Below are positions 27,082-35,523 of a stretch of 64,000 bases of DNA, in pieces (position 1 is the stretch's first letter; every line of letters begins with the position of its first letter). The stretch is taken from positions 1 through 64,000 of the forward strand of contig CACEEW010000003.1 in assembly GCA_902558705.1 (NCBI GenBank), given 5' to 3'. Origin of the DNA: an uncultured Pelagibacteraceae bacterium (GTDB lineage Bacteria > Pseudomonadota > Alphaproteobacteria > Pelagibacterales > Pelagibacteraceae). The notes under the pieces are model-generated. The model was not told the origin of the DNA. It saw only the letters and a program-made list of their open reading frames with translations, and ran no database searches. The position numbers were made by a program, and so were the translations under genes.

Positions 27082-28875
27082 ATGGAAAAAAATTTATACA
27101 TTGATGCTTCGCATCCCAATGAAACTAGAGTTGTGCTTAAGTCAGATGAAAACATTGAAGACTATGAGTATGAAGGCTTAAAAAACAATCTAATTAAAAA
27201 TAACATCTATTTAGGAAAGGTAAGTCGAATTGAACCTTCTCTGCAAGCTGCCTTCGTAGATTTTGGTAGAGATAGACATGGGTTTTTATCATTTAATGAT
27301 ATCCAGTCAGATTATTACCAAATACCAAAAAGTGATTTAGAAATTATTAAACAGGAAGAAGAAAGAGTAAGAGAAGAATTATCTAAAAAAGTTGAGGCAA
27401 AAGAAGAGGAAAACCTTGCTAAAGGAAAATTAGAACTTGAAGATCCAATTGAGAAAGAAGATTTTAATGAAAAAAAAGAAGAAGAGAAAGAAAATTTAGA
27501 TATTGAAAAAACAAAAAAAAATGAAAATAGATTCAGATTTAAGAGATACAAAATTCAAGAAGTAATTAAGCCTAATCAGGTAATTCTTGTTCAAGTTATT
27601 AAAGATGAGCGTGGACAAAAAGGAGCTGCATTGAGTACTTTTATATCAATAGCAGGTAAATATATTGTATTAATGCCAAATACTCCAAAGGGTGGCGGTA
27701 TATCTCGGAAAATATTTAATCCAGCAGATAGAAAAAAGATTAGATCTATTTTAAATGAAATTCAAATTCCTAAAGAAATGGGATTAATAGTTAGAACTGC
27801 AGGAAGCAACAAAACTAAAAATGAGATTGACCATGATTTATCTACCCTTGTAAACAGTTGGAATCAAATTAAAGAAAATGCCTTAAGCTCTATAGCGCCT
27901 TCATTGATTCATCAAGAAAGTGAAATAATTAAAAGAACTTTAAGAGATATGTATGACGAAAATACTAAAAATATAATTATTGAGGGTAACGAAGGTTATA
28001 AAAAGGCTCAAAATTTTATGAAAATGATGATGCCCTCACATGTTAAAAAGATAAAAAAATATAGAGGTAAGACACCATTATTTATAGAAGAAGGTATAGA
28101 ACAAAAGCTTAATCAAATTTTTGATTCTGAAATAAAATTAACTTCTGGAGGATATTTGGTAATCAATCCTACGGAAGCTTTAGTTTCAATTGATATAAAT
28201 TCCGGAAGTTCTATTAAACAAAAAAATGTTGAGAGTACAGCTTTAGATACTAATCTTGAAGCTGCTGGTGAGATAGCAAGACAAATAAAAATTAGAGATC
28301 TATCTGGTTTAATTATAATAGATTTTATAGATATGTTAAGTTATGGAAATCGAAAATTAGTAGAGAGAAGATTAAAAGAAAAATGTCGATCTGATAGAGC
28401 AAGAATTCAAATTGGTAGAATATCTAATTTTGGTCTCTTAGAAATGTCTAGACAAAGACTAAGAGAAAGTGCTGTTAAATGGAAAATAAATCTTACAGAT
28501 GAATCATTTGGTCTTAAAATTTTAAAATTAGTGGAACTTAAAGCAGTTTTAAATAAAGCGAAGTTTGTTGATTTAAAGGTGTGTAAAAAAATCTCTGACT
28601 TTTTAAAAGAGAATTTTATTGATGACCTTACTTATTTTGAAAAAAAAAATAAGATGAAAATAGATATAATATCTGACAACAATTTAATCATTCCAGAATA
28701 TATTATAGACATTAAAAATAAATCCAAAAAAACAATTGAATTAATTGAACATTTTGAAAAACTTAAAAATCTAGATCTATTAATTACAAAAAATAATATT
28801 ATTGAGCTAAAGGATAAAAAGAAATTTAAGAAAAAAACTTTTAGAAAAAAAAAATTTTATAAAAAGACTAAATAA
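27082..28875 (+). CDS. rne: Ribonuclease E/G family endoribonuclease, short and without Zn-link
   Basis: Endoribonuclease for mRNA decay and rRNA/tRNA processing. It has 597 residues: an S1 domain (about 40-188) split by a very acidic Glu/Lys-rich insert (about 85-150), a 5'-sensor with VRTAG (237-241), and a DNase-I-like catalytic domain with metal-binding Asp371 (SIDINSG) and Asp414 (IIIDFIDM). After EMSRQRLR (454-461), where relatives have a CPxC Zn-link that joins monomers, no such cysteines occur; the only Cys are 435 and 505. The C-terminus is a short Lys-rich tail, with no degradosome scaffold. It may be RNase G-like; the symbol is provisional. Confidence 0.9.
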   Translation: MEKNLYIDASHPNETRVVLKSDENIEDYEYEGLKNNLIKNNIYLGKVSRIEPSLQAAFVDFGRDRHGFLSFNDIQSDYYQIPKSDLEIIKQEEERVREELSKKVEAKEEENLAKGKLELEDPIEKEDFNEKKEEEKENLDIEKTKKNENRFRFKRYKIQEVIKPNQVILVQVIKDERGQKGAALSTFISIAGKYIVLMPNTPKGGGISRKIFNPADRKKIRSILNEIQIPKEMGLIVRTAGSNKTKNEIDHDLSTLVNSWNQIKENALSSIAPSLIHQESEIIKRTLRDMYDENTKNIIIEGNEGYKKAQNFMKMMMPSHVKKIKKYRGKTPLFIEEGIEQKLNQIFDSEIKLTSGGYLVINPTEALVSIDINSGSSIKQKNVESTALDTNLEAAGEIARQIKIRDLSGLIIIDFIDMLSYGNRKLVERRLKEKCRSDRARIQIGRISNFGLLEMSRQRLRESAVKWKINLTDESFGLKILKLVELKAVLNKAKFVDLKVCKKISDFLKENFIDDLTYFEKKNKMKIDIISDNNLIIPEYIIDIKNKSKKTIELIEHFEKLKNLDLLITKNNIIELKDKKKFKKKTFRKKKFYKKTK

Positions 28876-29641
28876 TTCCTTTTTTTGGAGAGGAAGGTTC
28901 TCCCATTATTAACTTATTGATTCTTCCTGCAAGATAAGATTGACGTCCTGCCACTACAGCATTTTTAAATGCTAAGGCCATATCAAAAGGTTTTTTTGCT
29001 TTAGCAATTGCAGTATTGACTAATACTCCATCACATCCTAACTCCATTGCTATTGTGGCATCAGAAGCTTGACCTAATCCAGCATCTATAATTAGAGGTA
29101 ACTTTGTTTGATTTCTAATAATTTTAATATTTACTTGATTCAAAATACCTAATCCAGAGCCTATGGGAGCTGCTAAAGGCATTATTGCACAAGCTCCTGA
29201 ATTTTCTAATCGTTTGGCCATCAAAGGATCATCATTACAGTAGACCATAACTTGAAATCCCTCTTTAGTTAGTATCTCAGTTGATTTAAGTGTTTCAATC
29301 ATTTCAGGAAATAGATTTTTTTTATCTCCTAATACCTCCAGCTTGACTAATTTCCATCCTCCAATTTCTCTAGCTAACCTAAGGGTTCTCAGAGCATCTT
29401 TTGAATTAAAACAGCCAGCTGTGTTTGGGAGATATGTAATTTTTTTGGGATCAATAAAATCCATTAACAAAGGTTTTTTTTTATCTACAATGTTTACCCT
29501 TCTAACAGCAACAGTAACTATTTCAGCTCCAGATAAATTAATAGCTCTGGCACATTCTTTCATATTTTTGTATTTCCCAGTACCAACAATTAATCTGGAT
29601 TTAAAGTTCCTTTTAGCAATAATAAATTTATCTTTACTCAA
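28868..29641 (-). CDS. thiG: Thiazole synthase
   Basis: Makes the thiazole phosphate moiety of thiamin from deoxyxylulose-5-phosphate, dehydroglycine and ThiS-thiocarboxylate. The 257-residue TIM barrel shows RLIVGTGKYK near the N-terminus, the Schiff-base Lys in VKLEVLGD, and the phosphate loops PLAAPIGSG and DAGLGQASD. The start is a TTG at 29641 with GGAGGTGG directly upstream, inside the end of thiS, so translation is coupled. The 3' end overlaps the RNase E/G gene by 8 bases. Neither thiC nor thiE is in the window. Confidence 0.95.
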   Translation of the reverse strand: MSKDKFIIAKRNFKSRLIVGTGKYKNMKECARAINLSGAEIVTVAVRRVNIVDKKKPLLMDFIDPKKITYLPNTAGCFNSKDALRTLRLAREIGGWKLVKLEVLGDKKNLFPEMIETLKSTEILTKEGFQVMVYCNDDPLMAKRLENSGACAIMPLAAPIGSGLGILNQVNIKIIRNQTKLPLIIDAGLGQASDATIAMELGCDGVLVNTAIAKAKKPFDMALAFKNAVVAGRQSYLAGRINKLIMGEPSSPKKGII

Positions 29642-29643
29642 TT

Positions 29644-29862
29644 TTAACCACCTCCAATAAAATGAACTATCTCTATTTTATCATTTGTCTTAAGACTGAT
29701 TTTATTTAAATTTTTTTTATCTACTATTTCTTCGTTTAATTCAATAGCTACTTTTTTGAGAGGTATTTTAAAGTTTTTAATAATATTCGACAGTTTTGAA
29801 TTTTTATCTACATTTTTTATTTTTCCATTTATTTTTATTTTTATTTTTATTTTTTTTTTCAT
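29644..29862 (-). CDS. thiS: Thiamin sulfur-carrier protein ThiS
   Basis: A small ubiquitin-like sulfur carrier; its C-terminal Gly-Gly is adenylated and converted to a thiocarboxylate that feeds ThiG. I start at the ATG at 29862 (72 residues, MKKKIKIKIKINGK), which gives the normal length; an upstream ATG at 29904 would add a hydrophobic stretch overlapping aroQ. The C-terminus is HFIGGG. The N-terminal 12 residues are an unusual Lys/Ile alternation, suitable for the first beta strand. Only 16 bases separate it from the divergent aroQ, so the promoters must overlap. Confidence 0.9.
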   Translation of the reverse strand: MKKKIKIKIKINGKIKNVDKNSKLSNIIKNFKIPLKKVAIELNEEIVDKKNLNKISLKTNDKIEIVHFIGGG

Positions 29863-29878
29863 CGTATATAAAAGATAA

Positions 29879-30328
29879 ATGAATAATAAAATTATTATTA
29901 TCAATGGTCCTAATATTAATCTATTAGGTGAAAGAGAACAATCACAATATGGATCAATTACTCTTGATGAGCTTAAAGAGAATTGTTTAGATAAATCAAA
30001 AGACTTAGGGTTAACTCTTGAATTTGCTCAATCAAATATAGAGGGTGAACTAGTAAATATAATACAAGATGCTAGAAAAAAATTTGATGGTATTATAATA
30101 AATGCTGCTGCATTTACACATACTTCGGTTGCAATAAGAGATGCTTTAGATATTTTTAAGAAACCAATAATTGAAATTCATATGTCGAATATATACAAAA
30201 GAGAAGAATTTAGAAAAAAATCATTAATTAGTGATGTTGCAACAGGTGGAATATTTGGATTAGGAGATCATGGTTATATTTTAGCCATAATTTCAATGCA
30301 AAAACTTTTAAAAAATGAAAATAAATAA
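29879..30328 (+). CDS. aroQ: Type II 3-dehydroquinate dehydratase
   Basis: Shikimate pathway enzyme converting 3-dehydroquinate to 3-dehydroshikimate; 149 residues, dodecameric flavodoxin-like fold. Motifs: NGPNINLLGERE with the catalytic Tyr shortly after (SQYGS), IINAAAFTHTSVAIRDAL, and the His-containing EIHMSNIYKREEFR. It forms an operon with accB and accC and overlaps accB by 14 bases, a neighbour order frequent in proteobacteria. Confidence 0.96.
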   Translation: MNNKIIIINGPNINLLGEREQSQYGSITLDELKENCLDKSKDLGLTLEFAQSNIEGELVNIIQDARKKFDGIIINAAAFTHTSVAIRDALDIFKKPIIEIHMSNIYKREEFRKKSLISDVATGGIFGLGDHGYILAIISMQKLLKNENK

Positions 30329-30740
30329 AAAAATTATTAAAGAATTAAGTGATTATTTAGAAGAATTCAATCTTACAGAATTAGAGTACACAGAAAAAGA
30401 TACAAAAATAAAAGTTTCAAAAAATAATGTGGTATTAAACAATCCATCTCATTCTAAAAATGAAAAAATTGTAGAAACTTCAAATCCAAGTGTAAAAAAT
30501 ATTTCAGGAATTCAAGTAACTTCACCAATAATCGGAACAGCATACCATGCACCTGAGCCTGGCGCAAAAAAATTTGTAGAAATTGGTAAAAAAATTAAAA
30601 AGGGAGAAACTGTAATGATTGTTGAGGCAATGAAAACAATGAATCATGTGCCTTCAACATCAGATGGGATCGTTAAAGAAATATGCGTTAAAGATGGCCA
30701 GCCGGTAGAGTTTGGACAAACAATAATCATTTTAGAATAA
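30315..30740 (+). CDS. accB: Acetyl-CoA carboxylase biotin carboxyl carrier protein
   Basis: Carries biotin-bound CO2 between biotin carboxylase and carboxyltransferase in the first step of fatty-acid synthesis. It has 141 residues: an N-terminal helical segment, a flexible linker (about 40-65) and the biotinyl domain. The biotinylated residue is Lys107 in EAMKTMN, where the common form is EAMKMMN. The protruding thumb (SPIIGTAYHAPEPGAKKF) marks the AccB type. The stop overlaps the accC start by one base. Confidence 0.95.
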   Translation: MKINKKIIKELSDYLEEFNLTELEYTEKDTKIKVSKNNVVLNNPSHSKNEKIVETSNPSVKNISGIQVTSPIIGTAYHAPEPGAKKFVEIGKKIKKGETVMIVEAMKTMNHVPSTSDGIVKEICVKDGQPVEFGQTIIILE

Positions 30741-32077
30741 TGTTTAAAAAAATATTAATAGCAAACCGTGGGGAAATTGCGGTCAGAATAATAAGAGCAT
30801 GTAAAGAATGGGGTATCTCTACTGTAGCAGTTCATTCAGATGTAGACAGAGATAGCATGCATGTAAGGTTAGCAGATGAGAGTGTTTGTATTGGATCACA
30901 TCAGCCAGCTAATAGTTATCTAAATATTCCTGCTTTAATGTCAGCTATTGAGCTAACAAATTCTGAGGCAGTACATCCAGGATATGGTTTTTTATCTGAG
31001 AATGCTAATTTTGCAAAAGTATTGGAGGAAAATAATATTAAATTTATAGGTGCATCTTCAAAACTAATTGAGATGATGGGAGATAAAATTCAAGCAAAAA
31101 AAATAGCCAAAGAAAATGGATTACCAATAATTGAAGGTTCTGATGGAGGTATAAAAGATATATCAGAAGCAAAAGCGCTTTGTAAAAAAATAGGATATCC
31201 TATTTTAATTAAAGCCTCAGGTGGTGGTGGAGGTAAAGGAATGAAAATTGTTCATAAAGAAGAAGAATTTGAAAACCTATTTTCAAGTGCAAAATCTGAA
31301 GCTCAAAAATATTTTGGTAATGATGAAGTATATATAGAAAAATTTTTTCAAAATCCAAGACATATAGAAGTTCAAATTCTAGCTGGGAAAAATAGGACTG
31401 TTCATTTGCACGAGAGAGATTGTTCAGTTCAAAGAAGACATCAAAAACTCATTGAAGAAACACCAAGCCCTATTTTAAATGATGAAATTAGAAAAGATCT
31501 ATTCGATAAGACTGTTAATATGGTTGAAAAAATTGGTTATGTAGGAGCTGGCACAGTTGAATTTATTTATGAGGATGGAAAATTTTATTTTTTAGAAATG
31601 AATACTAGAGTTCAAGTAGAACATCCAGTAACAGAAATGGTAACTGGTATAGATATTATTAAAGAGCAAATTTGGATTGCGTTTAAAGGTGAAACAGCAT
31701 TAAAACAGTCAGATATTAACCCTAGAGGTCATGCAATTGAATGTAGAATAAATGCAGAAGATGCAAGTAAAAATTTTCAACCCTCACCAGGAACAATCGG
31801 AATGTGTCATCAACCATCAGGGTTTAGAACGAGAGTTGATGGTGCAATATTTCAAGGATATAAAGTAACACCTTATTATGATAGTATGGTTTGTAAACTG
31901 ATCTGTCATGGTAGAAATAGGTCAGAAGCTATTCAAAGAATGAACCGGTCATTAGATGAATTTGTCATCGAAGGTATTACCACAACTATTCCTTTACATA
32001 AAAAACTTTTAAATCATAAAAAATTTATTCAGTCAGATTTTAATGTAAGTTGGCTAGATAGTGAAAAAATTATTTAA
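30740..32077 (+). CDS. accC: Acetyl-CoA carboxylase, biotin carboxylase subunit
   Basis: ATP-grasp enzyme that carboxylates the biotin of AccB; 445 residues, the bacterial length. It opens FKKILIANRGEIAVRIIRAC, has the glycine-rich ATP loop KASGGGGGKGM, the biotin-carboxylase signatures EKFFQNPRHIEVQ and the active-site EMNTRVQVEHPVTE. It completes the aroQ-accB-accC operon. In relatives an aat (leucyl/phenylalanyl-tRNA transferase) gene often follows; here the DUF2155 gene converges directly, overlapping by 4 bases. Confidence 0.97.
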   Translation: MFKKILIANRGEIAVRIIRACKEWGISTVAVHSDVDRDSMHVRLADESVCIGSHQPANSYLNIPALMSAIELTNSEAVHPGYGFLSENANFAKVLEENNIKFIGASSKLIEMMGDKIQAKKIAKENGLPIIEGSDGGIKDISEAKALCKKIGYPILIKASGGGGGKGMKIVHKEEEFENLFSSAKSEAQKYFGNDEVYIEKFFQNPRHIEVQILAGKNRTVHLHERDCSVQRRHQKLIEETPSPILNDEIRKDLFDKTVNMVEKIGYVGAGTVEFIYEDGKFYFLEMNTRVQVEHPVTEMVTGIDIIKEQIWIAFKGETALKQSDINPRGHAIECRINAEDASKNFQPSPGTIGMCHQPSGFRTRVDGAIFQGYKVTPYYDSMVCKLICHGRNRSEAIQRMNRSLDEFVIEGITTTIPLHKKLLNHKKFIQSDFNVSWLDSEKII

Positions 32078-32475
32078 TAACAACTCACTAGCCATATGTC
32101 ATAAACAGGGTGATCAAAAGGTGCTATAGAAGGACTTGAAGAAAACATCCATCCATTAAAAACAAATACATCATTCTTATTTTTATTTGTTAAATCTCTG
32201 ACTTGAATATAAGCAGTAATTTCTGGATTATCATCAAATTCTGAATTTCTACACTTCATACTTTTTATTAATAAATCCTTATATTTAGTATCTTCACCAT
32301 TTTTAAGTTTTAATAAGATATTTTTAGATGAGATTTTATCTAATACTTTAATATCTGTGAAGCTGCCCTCTAAATTTTCACTAGAATTCAAATCAAAAGA
32401 TACAACTAGAAATAAAATTAAGATAAATAACTTTAATTTAATTTTTCCAAGTTTTATATTTTTTTTGAATAGCAT
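32074..32475 (-). CDS. DUF2155-domain exported protein
   Basis: A 133-residue alphaproteobacterial DUF2155 protein with an N-terminal signal or anchor (about residues 10-28, LKLFILILFLVV) and a small beta-rich domain ending in the family hallmark NGWMFSSSPSIAPFDHPVYDIWL. The function is unknown; it is thought to be periplasmic. Its start lies 38 bases inside the NDUFA12-like gene, in another frame, an overlap large for this genome. The accC-DUF2155-NDUFA12 neighbourhood is characteristic of the class. Confidence 0.85.
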   Translation of the reverse strand: MLFKKNIKLGKIKLKLFILILFLVVSFDLNSSENLEGSFTDIKVLDKISSKNILLKLKNGEDTKYKDLLIKSMKCRNSEFDDNPEITAYIQVRDLTNKNKNDVFVFNGWMFSSSPSIAPFDHPVYDIWLVSCY

Positions 32476-32797
32476 CTTTATTTTTATTTGGATAGTAAGC
32501 GGATTCTGTTCCTGTTAAATTTGGCTGATGAGGTTTTTGCCACTCATATTTTTCAAGATCATGTTTTTTTTCTATTTTATTTCGAGTAAAATGTATCCAA
32601 GAATACCATTCTACAGGTATTTTTGATGCATCAATTTCTTCAGCATAAATTACCCATCTCTTACCTTTTTTACTTTCATAGTATTTATTGCCTAGATGAT
32701 CTTTACCAACAAATTTTCCAAAAAAAAGAGTTTCTATTTTTGTTCCAAACGTTTCTTGATTCCACCAGACGAAAATTTTTTTAAAAAGTGTCAACAT
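32438..32797 (-). CDS. NDUFA12/B17.2-like complex I accessory subunit
   Basis: A 119-residue homologue of the mitochondrial NADH dehydrogenase accessory subunit NDUFA12, found in alphaproteobacterial complex I. Motifs: GKFVGKDHLGNKYYE, KRWVIYAEEIDASKIPVEWYSWIHF and KPHQPNLTGTESAYYP, covering the whole family length. It lacks membrane segments and would sit on the peripheral arm. The complex I core genes are not in this window. It is the first gene of a two-gene minus-strand unit. Confidence 0.9.
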   Translation of the reverse strand: MLTLFKKIFVWWNQETFGTKIETLFFGKFVGKDHLGNKYYESKKGKRWVIYAEEIDASKIPVEWYSWIHFTRNKIEKKHDLEKYEWQKPHQPNLTGTESAYYPNKNKDAIQKKYKTWKN

Positions 32798-32912
32798 AAA
32801 TAAATAATATTTTTCAATTTAAAATTGTATAATTTAAATTAGACTAAAATTTGTTTTTGTATATAAATTAATTGAATCTTATTTCAAATTAATTTTAAAA
32901 AGTTGGGGTTAT

Positions 32913-33737
32913 ATGGCAAAATACTTAGTTGAAACATATTATACATGTACGTTTAAAGTAAATCATTTCTTAGATGATATTAATGAGACAGAGCTTAAAA
33001 ATTTAGAAAAAAGAGATGATGGTAAATTCGAAGTTTTAGATGTAAAGCTTGATAATAGAAAAACAAAGAGTCTTGATCCGAATAATAAAAAAATTGTTGA
33101 AAATAAGAAAATTGAGTCATTAACTGATACTCAGCAGCAAACACCTAAGAATTTTGAGAAATTTATAAAATCAAATAACAATAATTCTGAAAAATCTGGA
33201 AAAAGATTTGGTATGCCTGACCGAAGAAAAGGTTATATTCAGAAAGCAACTATTGGTGACCACAAAGTTTATTTGCATACTGGTGAATATGAAGATGGCA
33301 AAATTGGTGAGATTTTCATAGATACAAGTAAAGAAGGTGAATTAGTTAAAGCTTTAATGAATAATTTTGCTATTGCTGTATCACTTGGGCTTCAATATGG
33401 GGTTCCACTTGATGAGTTCATTAGTGCATTTGTTGGTACAAAATTTGAACCGTCTGGGAAAGTTCATGGGAATGACAGAATTTTAAGTGCATCATCTATT
33501 TTAGACTATATTTTCAGAGAATTAGCTATTTCTTATCAAAATAGAGAAGATCTTGCTCACACTCCAGCTATTGGTAATATAGATAGTCCTGTCTTTGATG
33601 AACAAAATTCTGAGAGTCAAAACCAGCTACTTAAAATTGTTAGAGATATTACTAGTAAGGGATTTGTTAGAAATAATTATAAAAAAAACCTGGTAGATTT
33701 ATCTGATGTCAAACTAAGTCTTAAAGGAAAAAAATAG
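32913..33737 (+). CDS. Stand-alone NrdJ C-terminal-like (TSCPD-type) protein
   Basis: A 274-residue protein whose segment from about residue 98 to 215 ([67 protein letters not shown]) closely matches the C-terminal part of class II, B12-dependent ribonucleotide reductase NrdJ. It lacks the catalytic barrel. The first 50 residues ([12 protein letters not shown]...[11 protein letters not shown]) form a second conserved block, separated by a low-complexity linker. Its only Cys is Cys12, so it cannot be a reductase alone. It resembles the NrdJb half of split NrdJ systems, but no NrdJa neighbour is present. It sits alone between an NDUFA12-like gene and aspS. The role is unknown. Confidence 0.75.
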   Translation: MAKYLVETYYTCTFKVNHFLDDINETELKNLEKRDDGKFEVLDVKLDNRKTKSLDPNNKKIVENKKIESLTDTQQQTPKNFEKFIKSNNNNSEKSGKRFGMPDRRKGYIQKATIGDHKVYLHTGEYEDGKIGEIFIDTSKEGELVKALMNNFAIAVSLGLQYGVPLDEFISAFVGTKFEPSGKVHGNDRILSASSILDYIFRELAISYQNREDLAHTPAIGNIDSPVFDEQNSESQNQLLKIVRDITSKGFVRNNYKKNLVDLSDVKLSLKGKK

Positions 33738-33738
33738 A

Positions 33739-35523
33739 TTATTTTTTTAATTTCAAAGATAAGTTTAACTCTTTTAATTGATTTTCATTCACGTTAGAAG
33801 GTGCGCTCATCATTAAATCTTGAGCATTTTGATTCATTGGAAACATAGTTACTTCTCTAATATTTTTTTCATTAGCTAAAAGCATTACTATTCTATCAAT
33901 ACCCGGTGCTATTCCTCCATGGGGTGGTGCTCCATAACTTAAAGCATTAATCATCCCACTAAATTTTTCATTTACCTGCTTTTTATCATAACCCGCAATT
34001 GAAAATAATTTATACATAAGATCAGGAATATGATTTCTAATTGCACCAGAAGAAAGCTCAATACCGTTACATACAATATCGTATTGATAAGCAAGTATAT
34101 CCAAAGGTTTCTCAAAATTGATTTTATCTAAATCTCCTTGAGGCATAGAGAAAGGATTATGACTAAACTTAATTTTATTAGTCTGTTCATCTCTTTCGAA
34201 CATTGGGTAGTCAACTATCCAGCAAAAAGCAAATGAATCATTATCGATTAAATCTAAATCATTTGCTATCTTCTCTCTTGCTAAAGAAGTAATATTCTCT
34301 AATTCTTTTTGATTGTTACAAGCTAAAAAAATACTATCTCCAATTTTTGCTCCAGTTTTTTGCATTATTTCCTCTAAAGATTCCTTAGAAAAAAATTTTC
34401 CTACAGGACCTTTAGCAGATATTTCATTGTTCTTTTCCAAAGTAAAATAAGCTAAACCTGAAAAACCTTCTGCTTTAGCCCATTTATCAATATTGTCAAA
34501 AAAGCTTCTTGGTTTATCTTTAGTTTTTTTAGTAACAATACATCTTACTTGAGATCCTGATTTGACAAGTTTTTTAAAGATTTCAAAAGACACGTCATCC
34601 CTTAAAAAAACTTCAGTAATATCATTTATGATTAATGGGTTTCTCAAATCAGGTTTGTCACTTCCATATTTTGCCATTGCATCAGCATAAGAAATTCTTG
34701 GAAATTTTTCAGAAATTAATTTTTTGTTTGAAAATTTTTTAAAAGTATTAATTAATAATTCTTCAACCACTTTAAAAACATCTTCTTGTTCGACAAATGA
34801 CATCTCTAAATCTAATTGATAAAATTCTCCTGGACTTCGATCAGCTCTTGCATCTTCATCTCTAAAACATGGAGCAATTTGAAAATATTTATCAAATCCT
34901 GAGACCATTATAAGTTGTTTAAATTGTTGAGGAGCCTGAGGTAGGGCATAAAATTTTCCAGGGTTCAATCTGCTTGGAACAAGAAAGTCTCTTGCACCCT
35001 CTGGGCTTGAAGAAGTAAGTATTGGCGTTTGAAATTCCAGAAAACCAATTGCATTCATTTCACTTCTTATAAATGAAATAACTTTTGACCTTAGAATTAT
35101 ATTTTCATGAATTTTTTTTCTTCGTAAATCTAAATACCTATATTTTAATCTAATCTCTTCTGCATACTCTTGATCAGTAAAAACAGGCATTGGTAATTCT
35201 TTGCAAGTTCCTAAAACTGTAAAATTTTCAATTGAAATCTCAATTTCTCCAGTTTCAATATCTTTATTGATAGTTTCTTTAGATCTATTCACAACCCTAC
35301 CTTCAACTTTTATCACTGTTTCAAGTTGTATTTTTTCCAACTCTTTGAAGTTTTTATTTTCTTGATCTATTATGCATTGAGTAATTCCATAATTATCTCT
35401 GAGATCTATAAATAATAAATTTCCATGATCACGTTTTTTGTTAATCCAGCCTGAAATAACTATACTTTTACCAACATTATTTTTTCTAAGCTCATTACAG
35501 GTATGACTTCTATATTTATTCAA
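33739..35523 (-). CDS. aspS: Aspartyl-tRNA synthetase
   Basis: Class II synthetase charging tRNA-Asp (possibly also tRNA-Asn in organisms that make Asn-tRNA by transamidation). The 594-residue length and presence of the GAD insert indicate the bacterial type. Blocks: N-terminal OB fold (GWINKKRDHGNLLFIDLRD), motif 2 with FRDEDARADRSPGEFYQLD, and motif 3 APPHGGIAPGIDRIVMLL. One base separates it from the Hda-like gene upstream on the same strand; it converges on the NrdJ-like gene. Confidence 0.97.
   Translation of the reverse strand: MNKYRSHTCNELRKNNVGKSIVISGWINKKRDHGNLLFIDLRDNYGITQCIIDQENKNFKELEKIQLETVIKVEGRVVNRSKETINKDIETGEIEISIENFTVLGTCKELPMPVFTDQEYAEEIRLKYRYLDLRRKKIHENIILRSKVISFIRSEMNAIGFLEFQTPILTSSSPEGARDFLVPSRLNPGKFYALPQAPQQFKQLIMVSGFDKYFQIAPCFRDEDARADRSPGEFYQLDLEMSFVEQEDVFKVVEELLINTFKKFSNKKLISEKFPRISYADAMAKYGSDKPDLRNPLIINDITEVFLRDDVSFEIFKKLVKSGSQVRCIVTKKTKDKPRSFFDNIDKWAKAEGFSGLAYFTLEKNNEISAKGPVGKFFSKESLEEIMQKTGAKIGDSIFLACNNQKELENITSLAREKIANDLDLIDNDSFAFCWIVDYPMFERDEQTNKIKFSHNPFSMPQGDLDKINFEKPLDILAYQYDIVCNGIELSSGAIRNHIPDLMYKLFSIAGYDKKQVNEKFSGMINALSYGAPPHGGIAPGIDRIVMLLANEKNIREVTMFPMNQNAQDLMMSAPSNVNENQLKELNLSLKLKK

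Noticed and set aside
29863-29878. TPP riboswitch upstream of thiS-thiG
   Set aside because: The gap is 16 bases and the adjoining sequence is coding; there is no room and no conserved thi-box bases.
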